Assembly: GCF_000328705.1 (NCBI RefSeq)
Contig: NC_019673.1
Span: 5,270,001 to 5,334,000, forward strand
DNA from: Saccharothrix espanaensis DSM 44229
GTDB lineage: Bacteria; Actinomycetota; Actinomycetes; Mycobacteriales; Pseudonocardiaceae
Direction of reading: 5' to 3'
DNA length: 64,000 nt
How positions within the stretch are numbered: the first letter of the stretch is position 1; every line of letters starts with the position of its first letter. A program made the translations under genes and the position numbers. Of the stretch, positions 26,701-33,200 are shown piece by piece. The notes below the pieces were generated by a model. It saw only the letters and a program-made list of their open reading frames with translations, made no database searches and was not told the origin of the DNA.

Positions 26701-27711
26701 CCCGGGATCGGCGCGCACGACGACTTCTTCGAGCACGGCGGCACGTCGCTGACCGCGATGCGCCTCGCCGTGGTCATCGAGAAGCGGTACGGCACGCACC
26801 TCCCGCTCGCCGCGCTCGTCGCCGCGCCCACCGCCGCGGCCCTCGCCGTCCGGCTGCGCGGCGAGCAGGCGACGTTCGACCCGCTGGTCCCGCTCCGCCC
26901 GCACGGCACCCGCCCGCCGCTGTTCCTGGTGCACCCCATCGGCGGCAACGTCCTGTGTTACCTCCCACTGGCCCGGCACCTGCCCGCCGACCGCCCCTGC
27001 TACGCGCTGCAGGCCGCCGGCTGCGACCCCGGCACCGAACCGCTGCGCACCGTTCCGGACCTGGCCCGCAGCTACCTCGACGCGATCCGCCGGGTCCACC
27101 CGACCGGCCCGTACGTGCTGGCGGGCTGGTCGTTCGGCGGGTTCGTGGCGTTCGAGATGGCCCGCCGGCTGCGTGCGGCCGGCACCGACGTGGAGCGGCT
27201 GGTGCTGCTAGATACCATCGCCCTCGCGCCGGGCCCCCGCGCCGACGTCGCGCCCGAGGTCCTGCTGGACTGGTTCGGCCGCGAACTCCTGTGGTCGCGC
27301 GACGAGCCCACCACCCCGCCGGACCTCGCCGGACCCGAGGCCGACCGGGTCGAGCGGCTCGCCGCGCGGGCGGTCGCCGCCGGGGTGCTGCCGCCCGGTG
27401 GGTCCGCCGCCGCGGTGCGCCGGCTGTTCCGGGTGTTCCAGGCCCACTGGCAGGCCACGCTGGCCTACCGGCCGGCGGTGCTGGCCGAGGACGTCGGGCT
27501 GGTCCGGGCCGCCGCGCCGCTGCCGGGTCCGCTGGAGCCGGCGCACCGGGCCGCCGGGACGCTGCACCGCGACCCGGCCAACGGGTGGGGCGGGCTGACC
27601 AGCGGCCGGCTCGACGTGGTGGACGTGCCCGGCGACCACCTGGACATGATGCGCGAACCGAACGTGCGCGCGGTCGCGCGGGCCCTGGCCGAACTGGTGG
27701 ACGGCCGGTGA
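20797..27711 (+). CDS. Dimodular NRPS: C-A(Ser)-PCP-C-A-PCP-TE
   Basis: 2304 residues from GTG 20797, the first start after the promoter palindrome; no clear Shine-Dalgarno is seen. Domains: C1 with HHIVADG (about 131); A1 with YTSGSTGRPKG (about 587); PCP1 GGDS (Ser about 985); C2 with HHAILDG (about 1180); A2 with FTSGSTGTPNG (about 1603); PCP2 GGTS (about 1983); TE with GWSFGG (Ser about 2112) and a late GDH. By alignment to EntF, A1 pocket residues read D-V-W-H-F-S-L-V-D, the serine code. A2 reads roughly D-V-Q-V-I-S-Q-V-A, for which I have no confident substrate, and its A3 Lys is Asn. The N-terminal C domain implies an acyl or peptidyl donor from another protein. Confidence 0.92.
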   Translation: MDPTAFGLTASQRDIWAAGSQLPDSAQHTSVALDRLTGEVDPTVLTACLDRALDRNDALRLRFAEHDGVPHQWFHPEPVVAEVVALPGRAECEAWIDGVFQRVFPLHRSPMVRAAVLKEGDDAVRLCVAAHHIVADGWALHEIITQVVADYDHVVRHGTPLDVTPPSFREFVERDAEYRSSPAFERDRDFHRDALAEVEPALFPLRARSAPRRFARHRFELTEHLVARMRAGGHSPFTVVTAAFAAYLSRILGSDDVVLGVPALNRRTVRERRTVGQFATTMPLALRVSGTSSLRELATEVRTRTYGLKRRERLSLGDLLRGLPADGVGPRRLFDVTVSYMHYPRRSPVPGVHRDMAGLGHAHEHDALAIVLTEFDDTGHIVVDLEYATDVFDADFPVEATARHVLALLDHGLSPKESLSSEPPVASIPILSAAERARLVGRPSPARGRGTVHERFEQQAARTPDRLALVAPDVTYAELDARAQAVAERLRGLGVGRDDRVAVRLERGPELVAALLGVLKAGGAYLPVDPSHPADRQEYLLTDSGATALIDATGIERLAAGAVAAEAGVTGVGGAPADERSLAYVLYTSGSTGRPKGVQVEHRSVANRLAWMQHRYPIGADDVLVQKTPVTFDVSVWELFWWSFGGARVALLPPGAEKDPRAVLEFIGRHGVTVVHFVPSMFGPFLDEWAARPELGRSLRRVFSSGEALTPDLVARFGRIGGDAALVNLYGPTEATVDVSFYDCPPEPDRVPIGRAIDGIRLAVLDRHGNPQPPGAPGELCVTGVGVARGYLGRPELTARAFVADPFTPGERMYRTGDVARWLADGELEYLGRADEQVKIRGNRVEPGEVRAWLTRFPGVVDAAVVLREQRLVAYCVVENREGTEKSERAGKPGGDGELDVAAMRAHLADRLPEHLIPSLFVRLDRIPLTANGKLNAKALPRPVAATQDAPPHDDTEAALAQLWAQVLGVPSVGVHDNWFALGGDSITVLRLRARAAAGGLHFTPSDVLAHPTVATLATRVAAVSCDEPAPEPFELVAAVDRAALGDAVDAHPVTGLQLGLLYHSRAQENSAVYHDVFRYSLAMPWREADFRRAHDTVVRRHPVLRSSFDLARSLQVVHPTIHSGLDVVDLRSLDDDEAEVEIRKHVADRRFHRYEFDRPPLHHLRAHIRADRVDLVFSFHHAILDGWSVATVLRELLACYLGVGVAGSPGVVGLPGVAASPARHVLAERRALASPEHAAHWRAVLAGTSPAQVTAFRPHVPAGADDLLVRLVELPAGLDDEVRAFAHRHGVPPKSVLFTAHCLTLRMRHPEPVATGLITHGRHDDQTVGLFLNTVPVRVDQTPRTWADAVLDVHRQEREGHPHRHYPLSAMQRDHGGAVLETAFNHMHPHVLDDVLADVGLLGFEAWEETSFALLVNTIVHPVTRRTWLRVDCAATTFTPEQADLAVGDYTRVLTRLLRRPDEEVDFGFLAEDAHVVTTIATRPPDAVAVEFGARTWTYRQLDAAADRVARALAAAGSGPGTRVGIGLERSFEMVAVVLGVAKAGAACVPLDPSYPRHRRDAMIAKARPALTITTPADVEALPHDAPPTTHEPSLDDTAYVLFTSGSTGTPNGVVMPHRALANLVRHGRAAATGTTLQYAPLSFDVSFQEIFSTLCAGGTLRLVSESDRRDPRTLIGVLDGVDRVFLPYVALQQLAETAVTLNRVPASLRTVISSGEQLRVTDEIRALCAGLPGVVLENQYGPTETHVATSYAMTGDFPALPPIGTPLDGLRAVVLDERLRPVPPGTRGEIHLGGKGLATGYTDDPDLTARRFVTDPTTGTLLYRTGDIGMALPTGDLVHLGRVDHQVKIRGFRVEPAEVELAITALGIAEVAVLGHDDHLIAYLVDTAGHQGDGAGLRAALRAALPEHLVPTHFVWLPGLPRTPSGKRDDAALRRTTPTRPATTTRPPADGHERALTEILADLLDVPGIGAHDDFFEHGGTSLTAMRLAVVIEKRYGTHLPLAALVAAPTAAALAVRLRGEQATFDPLVPLRPHGTRPPLFLVHPIGGNVLCYLPLARHLPADRPCYALQAAGCDPGTEPLRTVPDLARSYLDAIRRVHPTGPYVLAGWSFGGFVAFEMARRLRAAGTDVERLVLLDTIALAPGPRADVAPEVLLDWFGRELLWSRDEPTTPPDLAGPEADRVERLAARAVAAGVLPPGGSAAAVRRLFRVFQAHWQATLAYRPAVLAEDVGLVRAAAPLPGPLEPAHRAAGTLHRDPANGWGGLTSGRLDVVDVPGDHLDMMREPNVRAVARALAELVDGR
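24409..24462 (+). repeat. Three in-frame 18-bp tandem repeats inside the NRPS
   Basis: Three consecutive 18-bp units, starting GGGGTGGCCGGCTCGCCC, encode a GVAGSP-GVVGLP-GVAASP stretch in the second condensation domain just after its HHxxxDG motif. The frame is kept. It looks like a slippage-generated loop insertion. Confidence 0.9.
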
Positions 27712-28793
27712 AGGCGCTGATCGCGGGCGCGGGCATCGGCGGGCTCGCGCTGGCGGCGGCGTTGCGCCGGGCCGGGGTCGAGGTGGAGGTCTACGAGCGG
27801 GCCGCGCGGTTGCGGCCGGCCGGCACCGGGCTGTCGGTGATGAGCAACGGGCTGGCCGCGCTGCGGTCGTGCGGGGTCCGGTTGGACGCCGGCCGGCCGA
27901 TCGAGCGGTTCGAGCTGCTGACCCACGACGGCCGGCCGCTGCGGACCGTGCCGCTGGGGGTGACCACCGGGCGGCTCGGCGTGCCCAGCGTGTGCCTGAG
28001 CCGGGCCCACCTCCAGGCGGTGCTGCTGGCCGAGGCGGGGCCGGTCGAGCTGGGCGCGGCCGTCGAGGGGTTCGAGCCCGACGGGACGGGCGTGCGGGTG
28101 CGGGTGACCGGCGGCGAGGCCCGGGGTGACGTGCTGATCGGTGCGGACGGGTTCCACTCGGTGGTGCGCCGGCAGCTGGCCGGACCGGAGACGCCGCGCG
28201 ACGCCCGGTACCGCTGCCTGCTGGCGACCACGTCGTTCCGCCACGAGCGGGTCACGCCGGGGTACGTCGGCCACTACTGGGGCCGGGGCCGGCGGTTCGG
28301 CCTGGTCGACCTCGGTGACCGGGTCTACTGGTGGGCGACCGGCAACGACGGCGTCGGCGACGGGTTCGCGGGGTGGGCGGAGGAGGTCGTGGCGACCGTC
28401 GCGGCCACCCCGGCCGACGACGTGGTCGAGGTGCGCGCGGCGGACCGGCCGTTCCTGCGGCGGTGGGGTGCCGGGCCGGTGACGTTGGTGGGCGACGCGG
28501 CGCACCCGATGCTGACCAGTCTCGCGCAGGGCGCGGGGATGGCGATCGAGGACGCCGCGGTGCTGGCCCACTGCCTGACCACCGCCGGCGACCCGCGACA
28601 GGCGTTGCGTGACTACGAGAACCGGCGACGGGCGCGGACCAGGGCGATGGTGCGCACGTCCCGGCTGCTGAGCCGGGTGGAGCAGGCCGACCGCGCGGCG
28701 TGGGTGCGCGACGCGGTGTTCCGGTTGTTGCCGACGCGGGTTCTGGTGCGCCAGAACGATTCCGCACTCACGTGGACGGGGAGCGCGTCGTGA
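27708..28793 (+). CDS. FAD-dependent monooxygenase (PHBH-like)
   Basis: 361 residues; GTG 27708 overlaps the NRPS stop (GTGA). The N-terminal FAD-binding GxGxxG reads IAGAGIGGLALAAAL, and the second FAD/ribityl motif GDAAHPM with QGAGMAIEDA is near residue 260. Between them the DG motif VLIGADGFHSVVRR is present. This is a group A flavoprotein monooxygenase, which typically hydroxylates or epoxidises using NAD(P)H. Coupling to the NRPS suggests it tailors the peptide or a precursor. Confidence 0.88.
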   Translation: MKALIAGAGIGGLALAAALRRAGVEVEVYERAARLRPAGTGLSVMSNGLAALRSCGVRLDAGRPIERFELLTHDGRPLRTVPLGVTTGRLGVPSVCLSRAHLQAVLLAEAGPVELGAAVEGFEPDGTGVRVRVTGGEARGDVLIGADGFHSVVRRQLAGPETPRDARYRCLLATTSFRHERVTPGYVGHYWGRGRRFGLVDLGDRVYWWATGNDGVGDGFAGWAEEVVATVAATPADDVVEVRAADRPFLRRWGAGPVTLVGDAAHPMLTSLAQGAGMAIEDAAVLAHCLTTAGDPRQALRDYENRRRARTRAMVRTSRLLSRVEQADRAAWVRDAVFRLLPTRVLVRQNDSALTWTGSAS

Positions 28794-30064
28794 ACGAGGT
28801 GAACCGGCCGTTGAGCCCGGTCGAGCGCTGGTACCGGATCGCCGAGGAGTTCTCGGCGCTCAACGTCGTGGCACGGGTCCGGGTGCACGGCCAGTTGGAC
28901 GTGCCGTTGCTGCGCAAGGGACTCGACGCGGTGCAGACCCGACATCCGTTGCTGCGGGCCACGATCACGCCCGGTGCCGACCCGGCGTTCGTCGCGGGCG
29001 CGCCGCCGATCCCGCTGCGGGAGGCGTCGGGCGACTGGGTGCGCGAGACCGACGAACGCGAACTGGCCGAACGGCTCGACTTGCACCGGGGACCGTTGGC
29101 GCGCGCGGTGGTCGTCGCTGTCGAACCGGGAGTGCATGACCTGCTGTTGACCGTGTCGCACTGCGTCGCCGACGCGATCACCGTGCTGTCGCTGGCGCGG
29201 GAGTGGGTGGAGTCGGCGGCCGGGCAGGTGTTCGGCGAGCTGCCCGCGCTGCCCGCACCGGAGGACCTGTTCCCGTCCCGGCACCGGGCGTTGCGCGGCA
29301 CGGTCGGCGCGGCCGCCCGGGTCTTGTCCGACCAGCGGAAGCTGCGCCGGGCCGACGTGCGGCGGCTCGTGCCCACCGCACCGGTGCCCGACTCGGCGCG
29401 GCGCACCCGTCTGGTGCACCGGGAGTTGTCGCCCGAACAGTTGGAGGCGTTGCGGAACGCGTGCAGGCGGCACGGGTCGACCGTGCACGGCGCGCTCGCC
29501 GCGGCGATGGTCACGGCGGTCGCCCGCGACGCGGGCGTCACCGGGCCGTGCCACTACGGGATCGGGTCACCGATCGACTTCCGCGGCGAGGTCGGCGTGT
29601 CGGGCCAGGACGCCGGCGCGTACATCGCCACCGTCCCGTCGTTCGTCGCCTACCGCCCGGACGGCGATTTCTGGGACATGGCAACGGCTGTGAGCCGGGA
29701 CTTGGCGCTGCGCCGGTCCCGGGGCGACCACTTCTCGGTGATCACCCTGCTGCGGTGGGCGTGCCCGTCGGGGCCGGCGGACAGCGAGGCGTTCCGCCGG
29801 GTCGTGGCGGCACGGGGGCCGGGCAACCTGTGCCTGTCCAACATCGGCGTCCACGACTTCCCCGACCGGATCGGGCCGTGGCGGCTGTCCGGCGCGCAGT
29901 TCACCACCGGCCTGTCGATCAGCGGCTACCTCGCGGCCACGGTGAACACCAGCCACGGCGCGCTGTTCTGGAACTTCTCGCACATCGACCACGCGGTGCC
30001 CGGCGACCGGGCCCGGCGGATCGCCGACCTGAGCGTCGCGACCGCACTGGAGGGGTTGGCATGA
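28790..30064 (+). CDS. Condensation-like acyltransferase (PapA/WS-DGAT-like)
   Basis: 424 residues; GTG 28790 overlaps the preceding stop. It is a free-standing member of the CoA-dependent acyltransferase superfamily that includes NRPS C domains and PapA5. The catalytic motif reads SHCVADAIT (HxxxD kept, the usual final Gly is Ala). The second half carries GSPIDFRGEV and LCLSNIGVHDF, matching the latch region. Such enzymes esterify or amidate a hydroxyl or amine with an acyl thioester. Here it may acylate the NRPS product or offload a carrier-bound chain (inference). Confidence 0.8.
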   Translation: MNEVNRPLSPVERWYRIAEEFSALNVVARVRVHGQLDVPLLRKGLDAVQTRHPLLRATITPGADPAFVAGAPPIPLREASGDWVRETDERELAERLDLHRGPLARAVVVAVEPGVHDLLLTVSHCVADAITVLSLAREWVESAAGQVFGELPALPAPEDLFPSRHRALRGTVGAAARVLSDQRKLRRADVRRLVPTAPVPDSARRTRLVHRELSPEQLEALRNACRRHGSTVHGALAAAMVTAVARDAGVTGPCHYGIGSPIDFRGEVGVSGQDAGAYIATVPSFVAYRPDGDFWDMATAVSRDLALRRSRGDHFSVITLLRWACPSGPADSEAFRRVVAARGPGNLCLSNIGVHDFPDRIGPWRLSGAQFTTGLSISGYLAATVNTSHGALFWNFSHIDHAVPGDRARRIADLSVATALEGLA

Positions 30065-30906
30065 CACGGATCTCGTCGGACGGCCGGGTGGTCGTCGTCA
30101 CCGGGGCGTCCTCGGGCCTGGGCCGGGAGTGCGCGCTGCACCTGGACCGGCTGGGGGTGGAGGTGCGGGCGGGGGTGCGCCGCGAAGCCGACGGCCGTGC
30201 GCTGGAGGCCGCGTCCACCGGACGCCTGCGCGCGCTGCCGCTGGACGTCACCGACCCGGACTCGATCCGGGACGCGGTGAAGGCCGTCCGGGCCGTGTGG
30301 GGCGTGGTGAACAACGCCGGGACCTGCGTGCCGGCCCCGGTGGAATGCCTTTCGACGCAACGGTTGCGCGAGCAGTTGGAGATCAACGTCGTCGGCTCGG
30401 TCGCGGTGACCAGGGCGTTCCTGCCGCTGGTGCGCGAATCGCGCGGGCGGGTGGTGAACGTCAGCTCCGGGCTGGGGCGGGTCGCCTCGCCGTACCTCGG
30501 CGCGTACGCCGCCTCGCAGTTCGCCAAGGAGGCCCTCAGCGACGCCCTGCGGCGGGAGCTGCGGCCGTTCGGCGTCGCGGTGTCGGTGGTGGAACCGGGC
30601 GCGATCCGCACCCCGATCTGGGACAAGATCGCCGCCCAGGAGGCGGCCGTGGACGACGCGGAGCCCGAGGTCGCCGACCTGTACCGGCGGTCGTTCCGGC
30701 GTTTCCTGGCCGCCAACGACAAACGCGCCCGGTCCAGCCGGACCACGCCCCGGCGGTTCGCCGAAGCGGTCGAGCACGCCCTGCTCGCCACCCGGCCCAG
30801 GATCCGCTACCGGGTCGGGCCGGACGCCCGGTTGGCCGCCCTGATCGCCCGCCTGCTGCCCGACGCCGCCGTGGACGCGGCGTTCGCCAAGACCGCTTCC
30901 CGCTGA
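30061..30906 (+). CDS. Short-chain dehydrogenase/reductase with altered active site
   Basis: 281 residues; ATG 30061 overlaps the acyltransferase stop. The cofactor loop VVTGASSGLGRE, the NNAG motif and the Ser in NVSSG (135/136) are intact. The catalytic YxxxK, however, reads Y149-AAS-Q153: the lysine that lowers the Tyr pKa is Gln, with the next Lys only at 156. Overall length and the C-terminal tail resemble 11beta-HSD/retinol-dehydrogenase-like SDRs. It may be weakly active, use Lys156, or have a non-redox role. Its place in the operon suggests a ketone or alcohol tailoring step. Confidence 0.85.
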   Translation: MTRISSDGRVVVVTGASSGLGRECALHLDRLGVEVRAGVRREADGRALEAASTGRLRALPLDVTDPDSIRDAVKAVRAVWGVVNNAGTCVPAPVECLSTQRLREQLEINVVGSVAVTRAFLPLVRESRGRVVNVSSGLGRVASPYLGAYAASQFAKEALSDALRRELRPFGVAVSVVEPGAIRTPIWDKIAAQEAAVDDAEPEVADLYRRSFRRFLAANDKRARSSRTTPRRFAEAVEHALLATRPRIRYRVGPDARLAALIARLLPDAAVDAAFAKTASR

Positions 30907-30930
30907 CCGCCGACGCAGAACAGGACCGCC

Positions 30931-32205
30931 ATGCGCACCCTGCAACTCCGGGCCATGCTGCTCGGCTTCGACGCCGTCACGCGCACCCGCGCGTGGCAGG
31001 GTGACCCGCTGGCCCGGGTCGTGTCGGCCAAGCCGGGCACCGACCCGTACCCGCTCTACGAACAGGCGCGCCGCCAGGGCCCGCTCAGCCGCAGCAAGCT
31101 CGGCCTGCACGTCACCGCGTCGCACCGGGTCGGCGACGCGATCCTGCGCGACCCGAGGTTCGGCGTCGACACCCGGGCCGCGTTGATGGACATGAAGGTG
31201 CTGCTGCGCGACGCCGAGGGCCGCCGCCCGATCCACCCGGTGGACGACTCGTTCATCGCCCTCGACCCGCCGCGGCACACCCGCCTGCGCCGGGCGGTCG
31301 CGCCGTGGTTCACGCCGCGCGCGATGCGCGAGCTGACCCCGACCGTGGAGAAGGTCGTCACCGAGTTCCTCGACGAGTTCGACGGCCGCGCGGAAGCCGA
31401 GCTGGTGCACGAGTTCGCCGCCCGCATCCCGATCCGGATCATCTGCGAGATGTTCGGCATCGCGGCGGTGGACTACCCGAGGTTCACCCGGTGGGGCGCG
31501 ATCCTGGGGCCCACGCTGGACGGGGTCCGCTCGGTGGCCGAGCTGCGGCGGGTGCGCGAGACCCTGGTGGACGTGGAGGCGTTCTTCGCCGACCTGGTCG
31601 ACCGGCGCCGCCGCCACCCGGGCGACGACCTGGTCAGCGGCGTCATCGAGGCGCACGCGGGTGCGACGGGCTGGGCGAGGGAGGACCTGCTGGCGACCGT
31701 GGAGCTGCTGATGCTCGCCGGCTACGAGACCACGCTCAACCTGATCGGCAACGCGGCGCTCGTCCTGCTCACCGACGACCGGGCGCGGGCGCGGCTGCTG
31801 GCCGACCCCGACATCGCGCCGAACCTGGTCGAAGAGGTGTTGCGCTGGGACTCCTCGGTGCAGTACACGGTCCGCGCGGCGACCGAACCGGCGACCGTCG
31901 AAGGCGTCGACCTGGCCCAGGGCGCGATGGTGGTCGTCCTGCTGGGCGGGGCGAACCGCGACCCGGAGGTGTTCCCCGACCCCGCGACGCTGGACCCGGA
32001 CCGCCCCAACGCCCGCGACCACCTGTCGTTCTCCTCGGGCATCCACTACTGCGTCGGCGCGGGCCTGGCCCGGCTGGAGGCCGCGACGGCCGTGCGCCTG
32101 CTGTTCCGGCGGTTCCCCGACCTGCGCCTGTCCGGCCCGGTGCGACGGCTGCCGTCGCGCAACATCCGGGGCGCGATCAGGCTCCCGGTGCGCCTGCGCG
32201 GGTGA
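30931..32205 (+). CDS. Cytochrome P450 (BGC1, rightward operon)
   Basis: 424 residues from ATG 30931, 24 bp after the SDR stop. Motifs: I-helix LAGYETT (Tyr where His or Phe is common), ExxR in VEEVLRWD, and heme loop FSSGIHYCVGAGLARLE. It is the last gene of the NRPS operon, followed at once by a strong hairpin terminator. As a second oxidase in BGC1 alongside the FAD monooxygenase and the leftward P450, it probably installs a further hydroxyl or cross-link. No redox partner is encoded nearby. Confidence 0.88.
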   Translation: MRTLQLRAMLLGFDAVTRTRAWQGDPLARVVSAKPGTDPYPLYEQARRQGPLSRSKLGLHVTASHRVGDAILRDPRFGVDTRAALMDMKVLLRDAEGRRPIHPVDDSFIALDPPRHTRLRRAVAPWFTPRAMRELTPTVEKVVTEFLDEFDGRAEAELVHEFAARIPIRIICEMFGIAAVDYPRFTRWGAILGPTLDGVRSVAELRRVRETLVDVEAFFADLVDRRRRHPGDDLVSGVIEAHAGATGWAREDLLATVELLMLAGYETTLNLIGNAALVLLTDDRARARLLADPDIAPNLVEEVLRWDSSVQYTVRAATEPATVEGVDLAQGAMVVVLLGGANRDPEVFPDPATLDPDRPNARDHLSFSSGIHYCVGAGLARLEAATAVRLLFRRFPDLRLSGPVRRLPSRNIRGAIRLPVRLRG

Positions 32206-32222
32206 CCCGCAGGCGCACGGGT

Positions 32223-32257
32223 GCGGCCGTCCCGGTGGGTCGCACCGGGACGGCCGC
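32223..32257. terminator. Strong hairpin terminator
   Basis: Perfect 15-bp arms GCGGCCGTCCCGGTG / CACCGGGACGGCCGC with a 5-base loop lie 18 bp after the P450 stop and before a convergent gene. They probably end BGC1 transcription from both sides. Confidence 0.85.
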
Positions 32258-32313
32258 GAGGCGGTGCCGGCGTCGGCGCGGCCCTGCCTCGGGCCACGCC
32301 GCCGGTCACCGGG

Positions 32314-32748
32314 TCACACGCAGGAGTGCCCGATGACCGAAGGCTGCTCGAACGGGTCGGTCGGGTCGATGTAGCTGACCAGGTGCACGCAGATGTGGTC
32401 GATCGCGGGCGTGGTCTGCGGGTAGACGTTGAGGTCCTGCCAGGTGGTCCCGGCGTCGACCCACTTGCCCTCGCTGGGGTTGCTGTCCGCGACGCCCCCG
32501 GCGAACACGACGACGTCGGCGTAGACGTACCGGCGGTCGGTGCAGTCGACCGTCCAGCCGGCTTCACGCGCCGACGGGACGTTGTGGATGTTGGTGGTGA
32601 CGCAGCCGCTCGCCGCGGCGGTCCCCGCCGCCGTCGCCGCGACCGACGGACCCGCCGTGACGGTGAGCGCGCCGGCCGCCATGGCCAGGGCCGCAACAGT
32701 GCGGACGGTGCGCCTGCGGGTGGTTGAGTGCCCCACGATGACCCCCAT
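32314..32748 (-). CDS. Small secreted protein of unknown function
   Basis: 144 residues from ATG 32748. An Arg-rich start (TTRRRTVRTVAALAMAAGAL) and the AxA-type cleavage near PSVAATAA predict a signal peptide. The mature part is about 110 residues with four Cys, enough for two disulfides, and many aromatic residues (YVYADVVVFAGG, DLNVYPQTTP). I recognise no family. It is convergent with BGC1's last P450 and divides that cluster from the lectin region. A slightly shorter GTG start is possible. Confidence 0.6.
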   Translation of the reverse strand: MGVIVGHSTTRRRTVRTVAALAMAAGALTVTAGPSVAATAAGTAAASGCVTTNIHNVPSAREAGWTVDCTDRRYVYADVVVFAGGVADSNPSEGKWVDAGTTWQDLNVYPQTTPAIDHICVHLVSYIDPTDPFEQPSVIGHSCV

Positions 32749-33200
32749 GGTGAGATTGGTCTGGACCTCTCCGAGTGTGCCGAGCACCCAGCGGCACACC
32801 TACCGCCATCCGGGGGCGTCGACCGTCACACCCCGCCACCCTTGCCAACCAACGCCTTGCCGTGGCAACGAAACGTTAACATTGTCCACAATGGACAATG
32901 GCAGCCGGCTCCGACCGCGCCACCGGGCATCATGACCACCTGCCCCGCCGGGCAGCCGCTGCCGACCGGCGGCGGCTCGTTGCAACAGAGCGGGTCGGCC
33001 ACGCCCACCACGCCCGCCGCTGCCCGCCACCGGCCGGCCCGCGGCCCGGGATCCCGAAGTCCCGCACCGGCCGCGCGCGCCGACCGGTGTCGGGGAGAAT
33101 TTTCTTCTCCGAGTGTAGACGATCTCTCCGGTGGGTAGTCGTGCTGCGATTTGTCGCCAGGCGCGGCGGTCGCCGCACCTCCACCGAGGGAGAACTCCTG
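32749..33200. other. Intergenic region with divergent promoters
   Basis: About 450 bp between a leftward secreted-protein gene and the rightward lectin gene. It contains an 8-bp inverted repeat in an AT-richer island (32880-32900), a GGAGAA-N5-TTCTCC repeat (33094-33110) and the element TGTAGACGATC (33114-33124). I see no credible coding region. Confidence 0.5.
32880..32900. promoter_or_regulatory. Inverted repeat CATTGTCC-N5-GGACAATG
   Basis: Perfect 8-bp arms separated by ACAAT, next to GTTAAC in an AT-richer patch, 132 bp upstream of the small secreted-protein gene and about 300 bp upstream of the lectin gene. The size fits a dimeric repressor operator; which gene it controls is not clear. 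Confidence 0.5.

Noticed and set aside
21835-27099. A 1754-codon open frame on the minus strand across the NRPS
   Set aside because: Its translation is low-complexity His/Gln/Arg/Val-rich with no domain, typical of antisense to GC-rich coding sequence.
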